Assembly (NCBI GenBank): GCA_029863175.1
Contig: JAOTVX010000032.1
Location: 1 to 43,204 of the forward strand
Direction of reading: 5' to 3'
From: Betaproteobacteria bacterium
GTDB taxonomy: Bacteria > Pseudomonadota > Gammaproteobacteria > Burkholderiales > SG8-41
DNA: 43,204 nt
The notes under the pieces were generated by a model, which was given only the letters and a program-made list of their open reading frames with translations, was not told where the DNA came from and ran no database searches. The translations under genes and the position numbers were made by a program. Below, piece by piece: positions 24,464-31,909 of this stretch. Numbering within the stretch: the first letter of the stretch is position 1; every line of letters starts with the position of its first letter.

Positions 24464-25113
24464 GAATGAAACGCGTCGGCCTTCTGCGTGGCTTCGCGAG
24501 CGCGGCGATGGCTCTGATGCTGGCGAGTTGCGCGCTGATGCCGCCACCGCGAGACGAATCGGCACGCTACGATCTGGGTCCGCCGCCGCATCAAGAGCGC
24601 GCGAACCCCGCGTTGTCAGCGATCGTGCTGCTGCCCGACGTCACCGCCCCCTCCTGGCTCGACGGGAAAGGCATCGTCTTTCGCCTCGCCTATGAGAAAC
24701 CTGCGCGACTGCAAACGTACGCACAAAGCCGCTGGAAAGCGCCGCCGCCAGCCCTGCTTTCGGAGCGGTTGCGCGGGCGTTTTGCCGCCGCGACGCAGCG
24801 CGGCATTGTGACAAGCGATGACGGCGCGCGCGCGGATTATAAGGTGCGTGTGGCGCTCGAGGATTTCAGTCAGACATTCAGCGCTCCGGGCACGAGCCGG
24901 GTGGTGGTGCGCGCTCGAGCGAGCGTAGTGAATCTTCAGCACCGCACGCTCGTTGCGCAGCGCGTCTTCGTGTTCGAACGCCCGGCACCGAGTCCCGACG
25001 CGCGCGGCGCGGTCGCCGCACTCGCTGACGCCAGCGACGAGCTGATAGAGGAGCTGCTCGAGTGGACAAGCGAGCAGCTCCGCGCCGCCGCCGGCCCGGG
25101 GCGACAGAACTGA
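24460..25113 (+). CDS. ABC-type transport auxiliary lipoprotein (PqiC/DUF330-like)
   Basis: The 217-residue lipoprotein has a signal and lipobox (LMLASC, Cys24 by the GTG 24460 start), which marks it for lipidation. The body resembles PqiC/ABC-auxiliary lipoproteins that accompany MCE systems: YDLGPPP near the start, then ALSAIVLLPDVTAPSWLDGKGIVFRLAYEKPARLQTYAQSRWKAPPPALLSERLRGR, where R-L-x-Y and Y-A-x-x-R-W are recurrent in the family. The likely role is the outer-membrane end of the lipid conduit (known for PqiC, inferred here). It is the last gene of the operon. Its TGA is the first unit of a family-B repeat. Confidence 0.88.
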   Translation: MRMKRVGLLRGFASAAMALMLASCALMPPPRDESARYDLGPPPHQERANPALSAIVLLPDVTAPSWLDGKGIVFRLAYEKPARLQTYAQSRWKAPPPALLSERLRGRFAAATQRGIVTSDDGARADYKVRVALEDFSQTFSAPGTSRVVVRARASVVNLQHRTLVAQRVFVFERPAPSPDARGAVAALADASDELIEELLEWTSEQLRAAAGPGRQN

Positions 25114-25225
25114 TGAATACTGGTGATGAAAAGTGGTGATGGGAAATGGTGATGAAAAGCCCGCAAACGGCTGTACATCACCAATAATCATCACTCTCTC
25201 TCATCACTATTGCTCATCACCAGTT
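25111..25225. repeat. Family B intergenic element, copy B2 (13-bp period)
   Basis: It begins in the TGA stop of the lipoprotein gene. The left arm has three exact 13-bp units of the TGGTGATGAAAAG type, and the centre has CCCGCAAACGGCTGTA. The right arm has four exact 13-bp units of the CATCACCAATAAT type. The centre can form a small stem-loop whose stem covaries with that of copy B1. Confidence 0.82.
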
Positions 25226-25277
25226 TCCGGCGACGGGTCACCGGTCACGAGTCACGCTTTTCGATAGAGGAGGCGGG

Positions 25278-25616
25278 GTGAGCACGATCTTCGGCAAGAT
25301 CATCCGGCGCGAGATTCCCGCCGACATCGTCTACGAGGACGATCTGTGTCTCGCGTTCCGGGACATCAATCCCCAAGCGCCAACGCACGTGCTTCTCATT
25401 CCAAAGAAGGAGATCCCGCGGCTGGCTGATGCCAACGCCACGGACCAGGCGCTGCTCGGCCACCTGCTGCTCGCCGTGAACCGTATAGCGGAGCAGCTTG
25501 GCGTCGCCGACGCGTTCCGCTTGGTGGTTAACAATGGCGCGGAGGTGGGACAAAGCGTATTTCACCTGCACCTGCACATACTTTCAGGGCGCAGGTTCCG
25601 GTGGCCGCCCGGCTAG
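25278..25616 (+). CDS. HIT-family nucleotide-binding protein (HinT-like)
   Basis: The 112-residue histidine-triad protein has the C-terminal signature HLHLHIL (H-x-H-x-H) and the N-terminal block STIFGKIIRREIPADIVYEDDLCLAFRDINPQAPTHVLLIPKKEI typical of HinT. Members hydrolyse nucleoside phosphoramidates or nucleotide-linked adducts as homodimers. The GTG start at 25278 follows GAGGAGG with good spacing. The length is normal. Its TAG stop lies at the foot of hairpin D2. Confidence 0.93.
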   Translation: MSTIFGKIIRREIPADIVYEDDLCLAFRDINPQAPTHVLLIPKKEIPRLADANATDQALLGHLLLAVNRIAEQLGVADAFRLVVNNGAEVGQSVFHLHLHILSGRRFRWPPG

Positions 25617-25653
25617 GAATCTGTCGGCCTCGCGTCCGACAGATTCCTTAGCC
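25611..25653. repeat. Family D hairpin, copy D2, at the HIT gene stop codon
   Basis: AGGAATCTGTCG (25615-25626) pairs perfectly with CGACAGATTCCT (25637-25648) around a 10-base loop ending in GTC. The stem extends with GGCTA and TAGCC around one bulged base. Relative to D1 (15887) two stem positions changed in both arms, so pairing is preserved. The TAG stop codon is at 25614-25616. It may act as a terminator, though no T run follows. Confidence 0.75.
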
Positions 25654-25793
25654 AAGACCGACCACAACGACCCGAGATTGAACGGGATGTGTTGCATGGT
25701 GGCGGTCGCCGGGTTAGGGCCGCGGATATCGGTTATCAGGTGCGAGCGGCCGGAAACTGGCGGGGCGTGAGCGATACTCGGTGACCGCGGCCC

Positions 25794-26876
25794 TCAAGTT
25801 TCAAGAGGCAAGCGCACCGCCTGGCCCGTGCGCGCCGAGCGCTCGATGGCGTGAGTGACCTCGAGGTTCATGCGTGCCTGCTCGGGCGTGGTATGCGCGG
25901 TGGGATTGCCGGTGACGAGATGATCGAGCCACGCGCGCGTCTCGTTGCCGAGCGATCCCCAGAATTCGCCCAACGCCCAGTCGCCGGCGCTGTTGCTGCC
26001 CAGGAACGCCAACTCCATCTTGTGTCCCGGCACATAGGGATGCGGAATGCCTTTCTCGGTGTAGAGCAGGTGATCCATGTGGTCGTCGTCGATCAGCATG
26101 GTCCCTTCGGTCCCGAGCAGCTCGACGCGGTCGGACTGACCCTGCGTGGGGTACTTGGCGGGCAGCGCATAGGCGATGCCCAGGTTGATCACCGCGCCGT
26201 CCGCGAATGTGATGATCGCCCACGTCACATCCTGCGCGCTATAACCGGCCTGCTTGAAGATCCCGTGCTGGCCTCGTGCCACCACCTCAACCGGCCGGTT
26301 GCCTTCCAGGAACCAGCACATGAGGTCCACGTAATAGGTGAGCACGTCGAGCACCGGGGTCGCATGCGGGTCGCGCTTGAGAATGGCGAATGTCTGCGCC
26401 CGTGAGTTGTAGACCCGGGCGTGGCCGCCGACCACGGTGCCCAGGCGCCCGTGGATCATTTGCTCCTTGGCCCGCAGGAAGCATTCCTTGTAGCGGCGGC
26501 TATAACCGATCCTGAGTTTTCCGCCGGTCTGCTTAAGGGTTTCGAGGACATCGTCCGCGTCCTTGATCGAGAGCGCGATCGGCTTCTCGCACAGCACCGG
26601 TTTGCCGAGCTCGAGCGCTCTGCGAACCGGCGCAGTGTGCTCGCCTTCAGGCGTCGAGACGAAAACCGCATTCACTTCCGGCCTCTCGATGACTTCAAAA
26701 TTATTGGCCGAATGAAAATCGGCGTTCGTCTTTTCGGCCAGCGCCTGCGCGTTGTTTTTGTCGATATCCGATATCGCGAGAAATTCGACCGACGGATGTT
26801 TGGCGGCGAGCCGTGCCCGCAACGTCCCAATGCGGCCGGCGCCGACCACAGCAATTCCCAACCCCTTCTGTTTCAT
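25794..26876 (-). CDS. Gfo/Idh/MocA-family oxidoreductase (inositol dehydrogenase-like)
   Basis: The 360-residue NAD(P)-dependent dehydrogenase has an N-terminal Rossmann fold (GIAVVGAGRIGTLRARLAAKHPSVEF) and the family motif KPVLCEKPIALS, then the substrate domain (RIGYSRRYKECFLRAKEQMIHGRLGTVVGGHARVYNS, PVLDVLTYYVDLMCWFLEG). The D-x-x-x-Y-x-V-D-L form at the catalytic helix is like that of IolG-type sugar or inositol dehydrogenases; the substrate is unknown. The ATG at 26876 has AGGAGG immediately upstream. The frame remains open upstream for about 80 codons, but that part has no family match. It stands alone on the minus strand. Confidence 0.9.
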   Translation of the reverse strand: MKQKGLGIAVVGAGRIGTLRARLAAKHPSVEFLAISDIDKNNAQALAEKTNADFHSANNFEVIERPEVNAVFVSTPEGEHTAPVRRALELGKPVLCEKPIALSIKDADDVLETLKQTGGKLRIGYSRRYKECFLRAKEQMIHGRLGTVVGGHARVYNSRAQTFAILKRDPHATPVLDVLTYYVDLMCWFLEGNRPVEVVARGQHGIFKQAGYSAQDVTWAIITFADGAVINLGIAYALPAKYPTQGQSDRVELLGTEGTMLIDDDHMDHLLYTEKGIPHPYVPGHKMELAFLGSNSAGDWALGEFWGSLGNETRAWLDHLVTGNPTAHTTPEQARMNLEVTHAIERSARTGQAVRLPLET

Positions 26877-27279
26877 GCGGTTCCTCCTTTCGAGACCGCG
26901 ATGGTAACGGAAACGGCATGGCCGGGCGAAGGCCTGTGCTGGCGCAGACAGCGGCTCGTATCGCGGGCATGATGCGCGACCGCGCCATGCGTCGATCACC
27001 GTTTTCGACCGCGTGCACAAAGGCCGTGGTAGCTTGCGCCGATCGGGCGCCAGCAGGCGCTGTGGAGGCCCGCTCGCTGGGGCTTGCAACCGGCATCGAT
27101 AATTTTCAACCATCTGAAGTAAAAGCGTTATATTTATGTTCGAGACGGCCCGCGGTTACCGCCGCGCATCCGATCTCGGCCGCGCGACGTATCAACCCTA
27201 GGCGTCCCGAGGGGCCCCTTGTATCGTATGGGACCCCGGCGCCAGATCACCCGAGCTCGTAGCCAAAAGGAGAACCACA
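26877..27279. other. Gap of 403 bases between divergent genes, no gene seen
   Basis: No credible gene is visible. The right half has an AT-rich stretch (about 27098-27136, including TATATT at 27129-27134) and a 10-base palindrome AGGGGCCCCT at 27210-27219. It must carry the promoters for the divergent dehydrogenase and cytochrome genes, but I cannot place a convincing -35/-10 pair. Confidence 0.4.
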
Positions 27280-28038
27280 ATGCTTTTGCAACTCAAACCA
27301 CTCGCCAAGTCATTGGCCTCAACCGGTCTGGTCACGCTCGCGTTGGGCCTGCCGGGAGTCCATGCCGCGAGCCCGTGCAGCCCCTGCGGCGCCCGGAACC
27401 GGTCGTCGCGTGCGGGCGCGAATCCCTGTGCGGCGAAGAACCCCTGTGCAGCAAAGAATCCCTGTGCGGCAAAAAATCCCTGCGGGGCGAAGAATCCGTG
27501 TGCTGCGAGAAATCCATGCGGGGCGAAGAATCCATGCGGCGCGAGCGGCAAGGTCGATTCCAAGCTGGTGACGCGGCCAAAGGGGACGAAACCGTATCGC
27601 GGCAAGCGCGCTGATCTCGTCAAGGCCGGCAAGACGCTGTGGAGCGACACCAAGCTCAGCACCAACGGCCTGTCATGCAACACCTGTCATACCAACGGCG
27701 GCGCGTTCCAAGCGACGTTCGCCAAGCCTTATCCTCACTACGTCGCGATGACCGACCAGCAATCGGGCTTCAAACAGGTTACGGCGGAGGAGATGGTGCA
27801 GTTCTGCATGGTCGTGCCGATGGCGGCAAAGCCGCTTGCCTGGGACTCGAAGCAACTCGCAGCGCTGACGGCCTACACGGTGGAGCTGCAAAAGAACTTC
27901 AAACCCAACCCATGCGCAGCAAAGAATCCTTGCGCGGCGAAAAATCCCTGCGCGGGACGGAATCCCTGCGCGGGAAGAAATCCGTGCGCGTCGAGGAACC
28001 CATGCGGGCCGCGCAATCCGTGCGCAGCCAAACGCTGA
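27280..28038 (+). CDS. Exported monoheme cytochrome c flanked by NPCAAK-type Cys hexapeptide repeats
   Basis: The 252-residue product has a Sec signal (SLASTGLVTLALGLPGVHA) and then SPCSPC. Seven hexapeptides of the pattern N-P-C-(A/G)-A-(K/R) follow (residues ~48-89), then a central cytochrome c domain (~95-205), then seven more hexapeptides to the C-terminus. The haem site is CNTCH. A likely axial Met is in MVVPMAAKPLAWDSKQLAALTAYTVELQ, whose M-x-x-K-P-L resembles Sox-type and other small c cytochromes. Fourteen repeat cysteines at strict six-residue spacing suggest metal or thiol binding, or disulfide cross-linking in the periplasm (inference). Each repeat is an 18-bp DNA unit with varied codons. 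It leads a cluster with DUF302 and YeeE/YedE genes. AGGAG stands before the ATG. Confidence 0.9.
   Translation: MLLQLKPLAKSLASTGLVTLALGLPGVHAASPCSPCGARNRSSRAGANPCAAKNPCAAKNPCAAKNPCGAKNPCAARNPCGAKNPCGASGKVDSKLVTRPKGTKPYRGKRADLVKAGKTLWSDTKLSTNGLSCNTCHTNGGAFQATFAKPYPHYVAMTDQQSGFKQVTAEEMVQFCMVVPMAAKPLAWDSKQLAALTAYTVELQKNFKPNPCAAKNPCAAKNPCAGRNPCAGRNPCASRNPCGPRNPCAAKR
27421..27546 (+). repeat. 18-bp coding tandem repeat, block 1 (seven units)
   Basis: There are seven in-frame 18-bp units encoding NPCAAK, NPCAAK, NPCAAK, NPCGAK, NPCAAR, NPCGAK and NPCGAS. Third-position differences between units show that the protein pattern is kept while DNA diverges. Confidence 0.95.
27907..28032 (+). repeat. 18-bp coding tandem repeat, block 2 (seven units)
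   Basis: There are seven in-frame 18-bp units encoding NPCAAK, NPCAAK, NPCAGR, NPCAGR, NPCASR, NPCGPR and NPCAAK, followed by Arg and the stop. The array has the same length as block 1 but is richer in Arg. Confidence 0.95.
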
Positions 28039-28075
28039 CACGGTCGTGCCGGGACGCTCGGGCGGGAAGGCGACC

Positions 28076-28861
28076 ATGAATGCAGCGCGTGCAGCCGGGC
28101 GGGCCGTCAAGGCCCGGCGCGCCGCGGCGGGCACAGCGCATCCCGAGATCGTCGTTCCGGCGCTCGCGTCCCTCCCCCGCACGCAGTTGCGCGCCATGGT
28201 GATGGCAGGCGCGGAAGTCATGGAGTGCTACCGTGTCCTGACCAAGGGGGGCGTGAATCTCGTGAGCGAGGTGTTGCGCGAGCAGGGCGAATTCATCGAA
28301 TACGAGCACTATCCCAAAGACGACGTGTACGACAGCGACACTGGCGCGCAGTACTACTATCACGCGCATCGGAGCGGCAGCGGGGAACACGGACATTTCC
28401 ATACTTTCATCAGGAATCCCGCGGCCGTACTGGGCAAGCCGCCGCTCTCGCGCGGTGAAATCGACCCCGACGCAAACGGCGAGACCTCGCACTTGATCGC
28501 GATCTCGATGGATGCCTACGGGTTTCCCATCGGGCTTTTCGCGACGAACCGCTGGGTAACGGGAGAGAGTTGGTACGGCGCTGCCGACGCGATCGCTTTG
28601 CTCGAGCGCTTCCGGATAGACCATGCCTATCCATCCTGGCCGGTCAACCGCTGGCTGGGCGCGATGCTGGTGCTGTTCCGCCCGCAAGTCGAAGCGCTGA
28701 TCAAGCACCGCGACGCCGTCGTAGAGACATGGATGAAATCCCGTGAAGCGGAAGCCGTTTTTGAGGACCGCGCGCTCGAGATCACGGGTTATGTTCCGAT
28801 TTCTGTCGAAGACACCCTGGAGGAAGTACGGGCGAGCGCTGGCAAGCAGCAGCGCGCGTGA
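28076..28861 (+). CDS. Uncharacterised His-rich soluble protein (DUF6969-like)
   Basis: The 261-residue protein has no signal peptide or membrane segment. The centre is rich in His and aromatic residues: IEYEHYPKDDVYD, GAQYYYHAHRSGSGEHGHFHTFIR, then HLIAISMDAYGFPIGLFATNRWVTGESWYGA. The H-x-H and H-G-H-F-H groups could bind a metal, but this is inference. The sequence looks to me like the family named DUF6969, with moderate certainty. ATG 28076 follows GGAAGG with suitable spacing, 37 bases after the cytochrome stop, so the two are probably co-transcribed. No function should be assigned beyond this. Confidence 0.75.
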   Translation: MNAARAAGRAVKARRAAAGTAHPEIVVPALASLPRTQLRAMVMAGAEVMECYRVLTKGGVNLVSEVLREQGEFIEYEHYPKDDVYDSDTGAQYYYHAHRSGSGEHGHFHTFIRNPAAVLGKPPLSRGEIDPDANGETSHLIAISMDAYGFPIGLFATNRWVTGESWYGAADAIALLERFRIDHAYPSWPVNRWLGAMLVLFRPQVEALIKHRDAVVETWMKSREAEAVFEDRALEITGYVPISVEDTLEEVRASAGKQQRA

Positions 28862-28948
28862 CATTTCCACGGGGAATTCTCGATTGAATTGACGTGCAGA
28901 GCGGCGGAGTGTGCGACTCGCGCGCCCATCGCAAGATTGGAGGTTAGG

Positions 28949-29437
28949 ATGATGACAGGGTGGCGCCAGCTTCTTGGGCCGGGTCTCATGGCGGCGGTCG
29001 CGTTGCTGGCAGCGGAGGCCGTGGCCGCGCCGACTGGCGCTCCCTATCCGGCGACGATGACGATCAAGACGCAACACGGGTTCGGCCCGCTGGTTGCTCG
29101 TCTTGAGAACGCCATCGCCAGCCACAAAATGGGCCTCGTGGCGCAGGCGAGCGCAAGCCGCGGCGCGGCATCACGCGGCGTGAAGATTCCGGGCAACGCG
29201 GTCCTGATGGTGTTTCGCAACGACTACGCCGTGCGCATGCTGCGGGCGAGCGTGCCGGCCGGCATCGAGGCGCCGCTACCCATCTACGTGACCGAAAACC
29301 GCGACGGCACGGCGAACCTGACCTACCGTTTGCCCAGCGCGGTGTTCGCGCCGTATGGCAGCCCCGACCTCGATCGCATGGCGGAGGAGCTCGATGGTGT
29401 CTTCCGAAGCATCGTCAGCGATGCCGCCGGCAAGTGA
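28949..29437 (+). CDS. Exported DUF302-domain protein
   Basis: The 162-residue protein has a signal peptide (LMAAVALLAAEAVAAP). The DUF302 domain follows: TIKTQHGFGPLVARLENAIASHKMGLVAQASASRGAASRGVKIPGNAVLMVFRN, then ASVPAGIEAPLPIYVTENRDGTANLTYRLPSAVF. DUF302 proteins are small periplasmic or cytosolic proteins often found near sulfur-oxidation and cytochrome genes, with no settled reaction. GGAGG lies ahead of ATG 28949 (or 28952). Its end overlaps the following permease frame by up to 44 bases, so the two are coupled. Confidence 0.85.
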   Translation: MMTGWRQLLGPGLMAAVALLAAEAVAAPTGAPYPATMTIKTQHGFGPLVARLENAIASHKMGLVAQASASRGAASRGVKIPGNAVLMVFRNDYAVRMLRASVPAGIEAPLPIYVTENRDGTANLTYRLPSAVFAPYGSPDLDRMAEELDGVFRSIVSDAAGK

Positions 29438-30620
29438 GCGCACGCCTCGTGGCGGCGGGCACGCACAGGGTGGGGTCATCGCGGTTGCAGGGGTGCTCGC
29501 GGGCGCGGTGCTCCTGTGGCTGCCGGCGGAGGGTTGGAGGATGCCGGCATTGTTTTCGCTGGGCATTCTCTTCGGGCTGGTCCTCTACGTAACGGCTTTC
29601 GGTTTCACCGCCGCGTATCGCGAGTTCCTCTTGCAGCGCGAGACTGGCGCAGTTCGCGCGCAGCTTGTGCTGCTGGCGGTGACCACTGTTCTTTTCGCGC
29701 CGGTGCTCGCGTCAGGAGCGGTGTGGGGGCGCGAGGTGGTCGGCGCCGTCGCCCCGGTTGGAGTGCCCGTTGCAGCAGGCGCCTTCGTCTTCGGCATCGG
29801 CATGCAGCTCGCCGGCGGCTGCGGCTCCGGCACGCTCTACACCGCTGGCGGGGGCAGTCCGCGAATGGCGGCGGTGTTGGCAGCATTCTGCGTCGGATCG
29901 TTCATCGCAAGCCTGCACATGCCATGGTGGGGGCGTTTGCCGGAATGGGGGGAAGTCTCGCTCGGGGCGATGCTGGGATGGCCCGCCGCGATTGCAGCGC
30001 AGCTCACCGTCTTCGCGCTTGCGTGGGCCGCTCTCGCGCGATTCACGCGGTCGCGACAGGATGATCCGGGCGGCGCCTCCCGCGAGGCCGCGCGGCAACG
30101 AACGCTGGTGATCGGCGCGCTGCTGCTTTCCGTGCTCAGCCTGGTCATGCTCGTGATCGCTGGCCATCCATGGTCGATCACATGGGCATTCACGCTATGG
30201 GGTGCCAAGGCGGCGCTGCTGCTTGGATGGGATCCCGCAACCGCGGCGTTCTGGAGTGGCGGCTTCCAGGAAGCGGCCCTGGCGAATGGAATTCTTGACG
30301 ACGTCACATCGGTCATGGACATCGGCATCGTGCTGGGCGCGCTGGCAGCCGCAGGCGCCGCCGGTCGTTTTGCCCCAAGGCTCGCCCTCTCCGGCCGCTC
30401 GCTGGCGGCGGCGGTGCTGGGGGGGCTCGCGATGGGGTACGGCGCGCGCATTGCCTACGGCTGTAATATCGGGGCGTTCTACTCGGGCGTCGCCTCGACG
30501 AGCCTGCATGGGTGGTTGTGGATCATCACGGCGCTGGCGGGCTGCTGGGTGGGCATTCGCATGCGGCCGTGGTTCGGGCTAGAAAACGGCAGCAGACTGG
30601 AAACGCTATCAAAAACCTAA
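29394..30620 (+). CDS. YeeE/YedE-family (TsuA-like) sulfur or thiosulfate permease
   Basis: The polytopic protein of about 408 residues has the duplicated YeeE/YedE fold. The two signature Cys motifs are present: GMQLAGGCGSGTLYTAGGG in the first half and GYGARIAYGCNIGAFYSGVASTSLHGWLWIITALAGCWVGIR in the second. Family members such as TsuA conduct thiosulfate through a line of such cysteines (established for that subfamily). The start is unsure: ATG 29394 has a GGAGGAG upstream, while ATG 29421 gives a shorter N-tail; both overlap the DUF302 gene. It suggests that the cluster handles a reduced sulfur compound. Confidence 0.88.
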   Translation: MVSSEASSAMPPASERTPRGGGHAQGGVIAVAGVLAGAVLLWLPAEGWRMPALFSLGILFGLVLYVTAFGFTAAYREFLLQRETGAVRAQLVLLAVTTVLFAPVLASGAVWGREVVGAVAPVGVPVAAGAFVFGIGMQLAGGCGSGTLYTAGGGSPRMAAVLAAFCVGSFIASLHMPWWGRLPEWGEVSLGAMLGWPAAIAAQLTVFALAWAALARFTRSRQDDPGGASREAARQRTLVIGALLLSVLSLVMLVIAGHPWSITWAFTLWGAKAALLLGWDPATAAFWSGGFQEAALANGILDDVTSVMDIGIVLGALAAAGAAGRFAPRLALSGRSLAAAVLGGLAMGYGARIAYGCNIGAFYSGVASTSLHGWLWIITALAGCWVGIRMRPWFGLENGSRLETLSKT

Positions 30621-30695
30621 TTTGAGCCGCCGATGGACGCCGAAAAAACAACTGAACCGCTAACCAAAATCAAGGACTATTTAGCCGCAGATAAA
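30618..30695. repeat. Degenerate family A element, copy A6
   Basis: It starts at the TAA stop of the permease gene and contains GAGCCGCCGATGGACGCCGA (30625-30644), the inverted form of the family-A right arm. Further on, TTAGCCGCAGATAAA is the family-A left arm start. The order of the arms is reversed relative to A1, so it is a rearranged or decayed copy. Confidence 0.55.
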
Positions 30696-30730
30696 TTCTG
30701 TCTTGGATTTTTGACAGGGGTTCTTGCCAC

Positions 30731-31909
30731 ATGAGATCGCGAATGAATCGGTCCACGCCTGCGCTGCTCATGCGCATTGCGGTCTATGGCCTGCTCGTGC
30801 TGGCGGGTGTCTACTGGCTCTCGCCGGGGATCACCGCGGAGGCGGACTGGCACAGCGAATGGCCCAAGACGAATTTTGGCAGGCATACCGTTCCGTTGGA
30901 GGAGATTCGCTCGGGCGGCCCCCCGAAGGATGGCATCCCGCCGGTTGACCACCCGCGCTTCATCGACAGCGACGCGGCGGCGCGTTGGCTCGATGGGCGC
31001 GAGCCGGTGATCGTCTTCGAGCGCAAGGGCGACGCACGCGCTTATCCCCTCCAGATCCTCATGTTCCACGAGATCGTCAACGACACCGTCGGCGGCGCGC
31101 CCATAGCCGTGACGTTCTGTCCGCTGTGCAACGCCTCGATCGTCTTCAACCGTCGCCTTGGCGGAACGATGCTCGATTTCGGCACCACGGGAAAGCTTCG
31201 TAAAAGCGATCTGGTCATGTACGACCGCCAGACGGAAAGCTGGTGGCAGCAGTTCACGGGCACCGGAATTGTCGGCAAGCACGCCGGCACCGTGCTGGAG
31301 CAGCTGCCTTCCACGATCGCTTCCTTCGCCGACTTTCGCAAGGCATATCCCGCGGGCCGAGTGCTCTCGCGCGAAACCGGCTTCAGCCGGCCCTATGGGC
31401 GCAATCCCTATCGCGGCTACGACCGGATCGGCGACACCCCGTTTCTGTTTTCCGATCCTGTGGACCCACGGCTGCCCGCGATGGAGCGCGTGCTGGGCGT
31501 GCAGCAGGACCGCACGGTTCGTATCTATCCATTCACGGTGCTTGCGTCGGCGCGCATCATCAATGACCAGGTGGGCAGCGAGCCGGTGGCAGTCTTCACG
31601 GCCGAGGGCATGCTCTCCGCGCTCGACGCCGAGGTCATCAGGGATTCGCGCCGGATACCGGCCGCTGCCGCGTACAGCCGGAGAGTGGATCAACGCACCT
31701 TGACGTTCGAGCTGCGCGACGGGCGCATCGTGGACCGGGAAACCGGTTCCGAATGGGATCTCTTCGGCCGGTCGGTCGCCGGCGAATTAATGGGCCGGCG
31801 GCTCGCGCCGGTGGACAGCGGTGTTCATTTTGCCTTCGCATGGCTCGCGTTCAAGCCTCACTCCGAAATCTACGCCGCGGGCGGACTGCCCGCCCGCGCG
31901 ACGAAATGA
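30731..31909 (+). CDS. DUF3179-domain protein
   Basis: The 392-residue protein has a hydrophobic N-terminal segment (LLMRIAVYGLLVLAGVYWL) that is a signal or anchor. The DUF3179 region shows RFIDSDAAARWLDGREPVIVFERKGDARAYPLQILMFHEIVNDTVGGAPIAVTFCPLCNASIVFNRR, then LDFGTTGKLRKSDLVMYDRQTESWWQQFTGTGIVG. The C-P-L-C pair and nearby His are the most conserved parts of the family and could bind a metal. ATG 30731 has no clear ribosome site; ATG 30743 is the alternative. The next gene overlaps the stop (ATGA). The reaction is unknown. Confidence 0.87.
   Translation: MRSRMNRSTPALLMRIAVYGLLVLAGVYWLSPGITAEADWHSEWPKTNFGRHTVPLEEIRSGGPPKDGIPPVDHPRFIDSDAAARWLDGREPVIVFERKGDARAYPLQILMFHEIVNDTVGGAPIAVTFCPLCNASIVFNRRLGGTMLDFGTTGKLRKSDLVMYDRQTESWWQQFTGTGIVGKHAGTVLEQLPSTIASFADFRKAYPAGRVLSRETGFSRPYGRNPYRGYDRIGDTPFLFSDPVDPRLPAMERVLGVQQDRTVRIYPFTVLASARIINDQVGSEPVAVFTAEGMLSALDAEVIRDSRRIPAAAAYSRRVDQRTLTFELRDGRIVDRETGSEWDLFGRSVAGELMGRRLAPVDSGVHFAFAWLAFKPHSEIYAAGGLPARATK

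Noticed and set aside
26877..27113. An N-terminal extension of the minus-strand Gfo/Idh/MocA dehydrogenase
   Set aside because: The family start with the Rossmann strand and a strong AGGAGG fits ATG 26876; the upstream frame is open only because of base composition.
27098..27136. A sigma-70 promoter for the Cys-repeat cytochrome
   Set aside because: TATATT is present, but no -35 at suitable spacing could be found, so it is mentioned only as an AT-rich segment.
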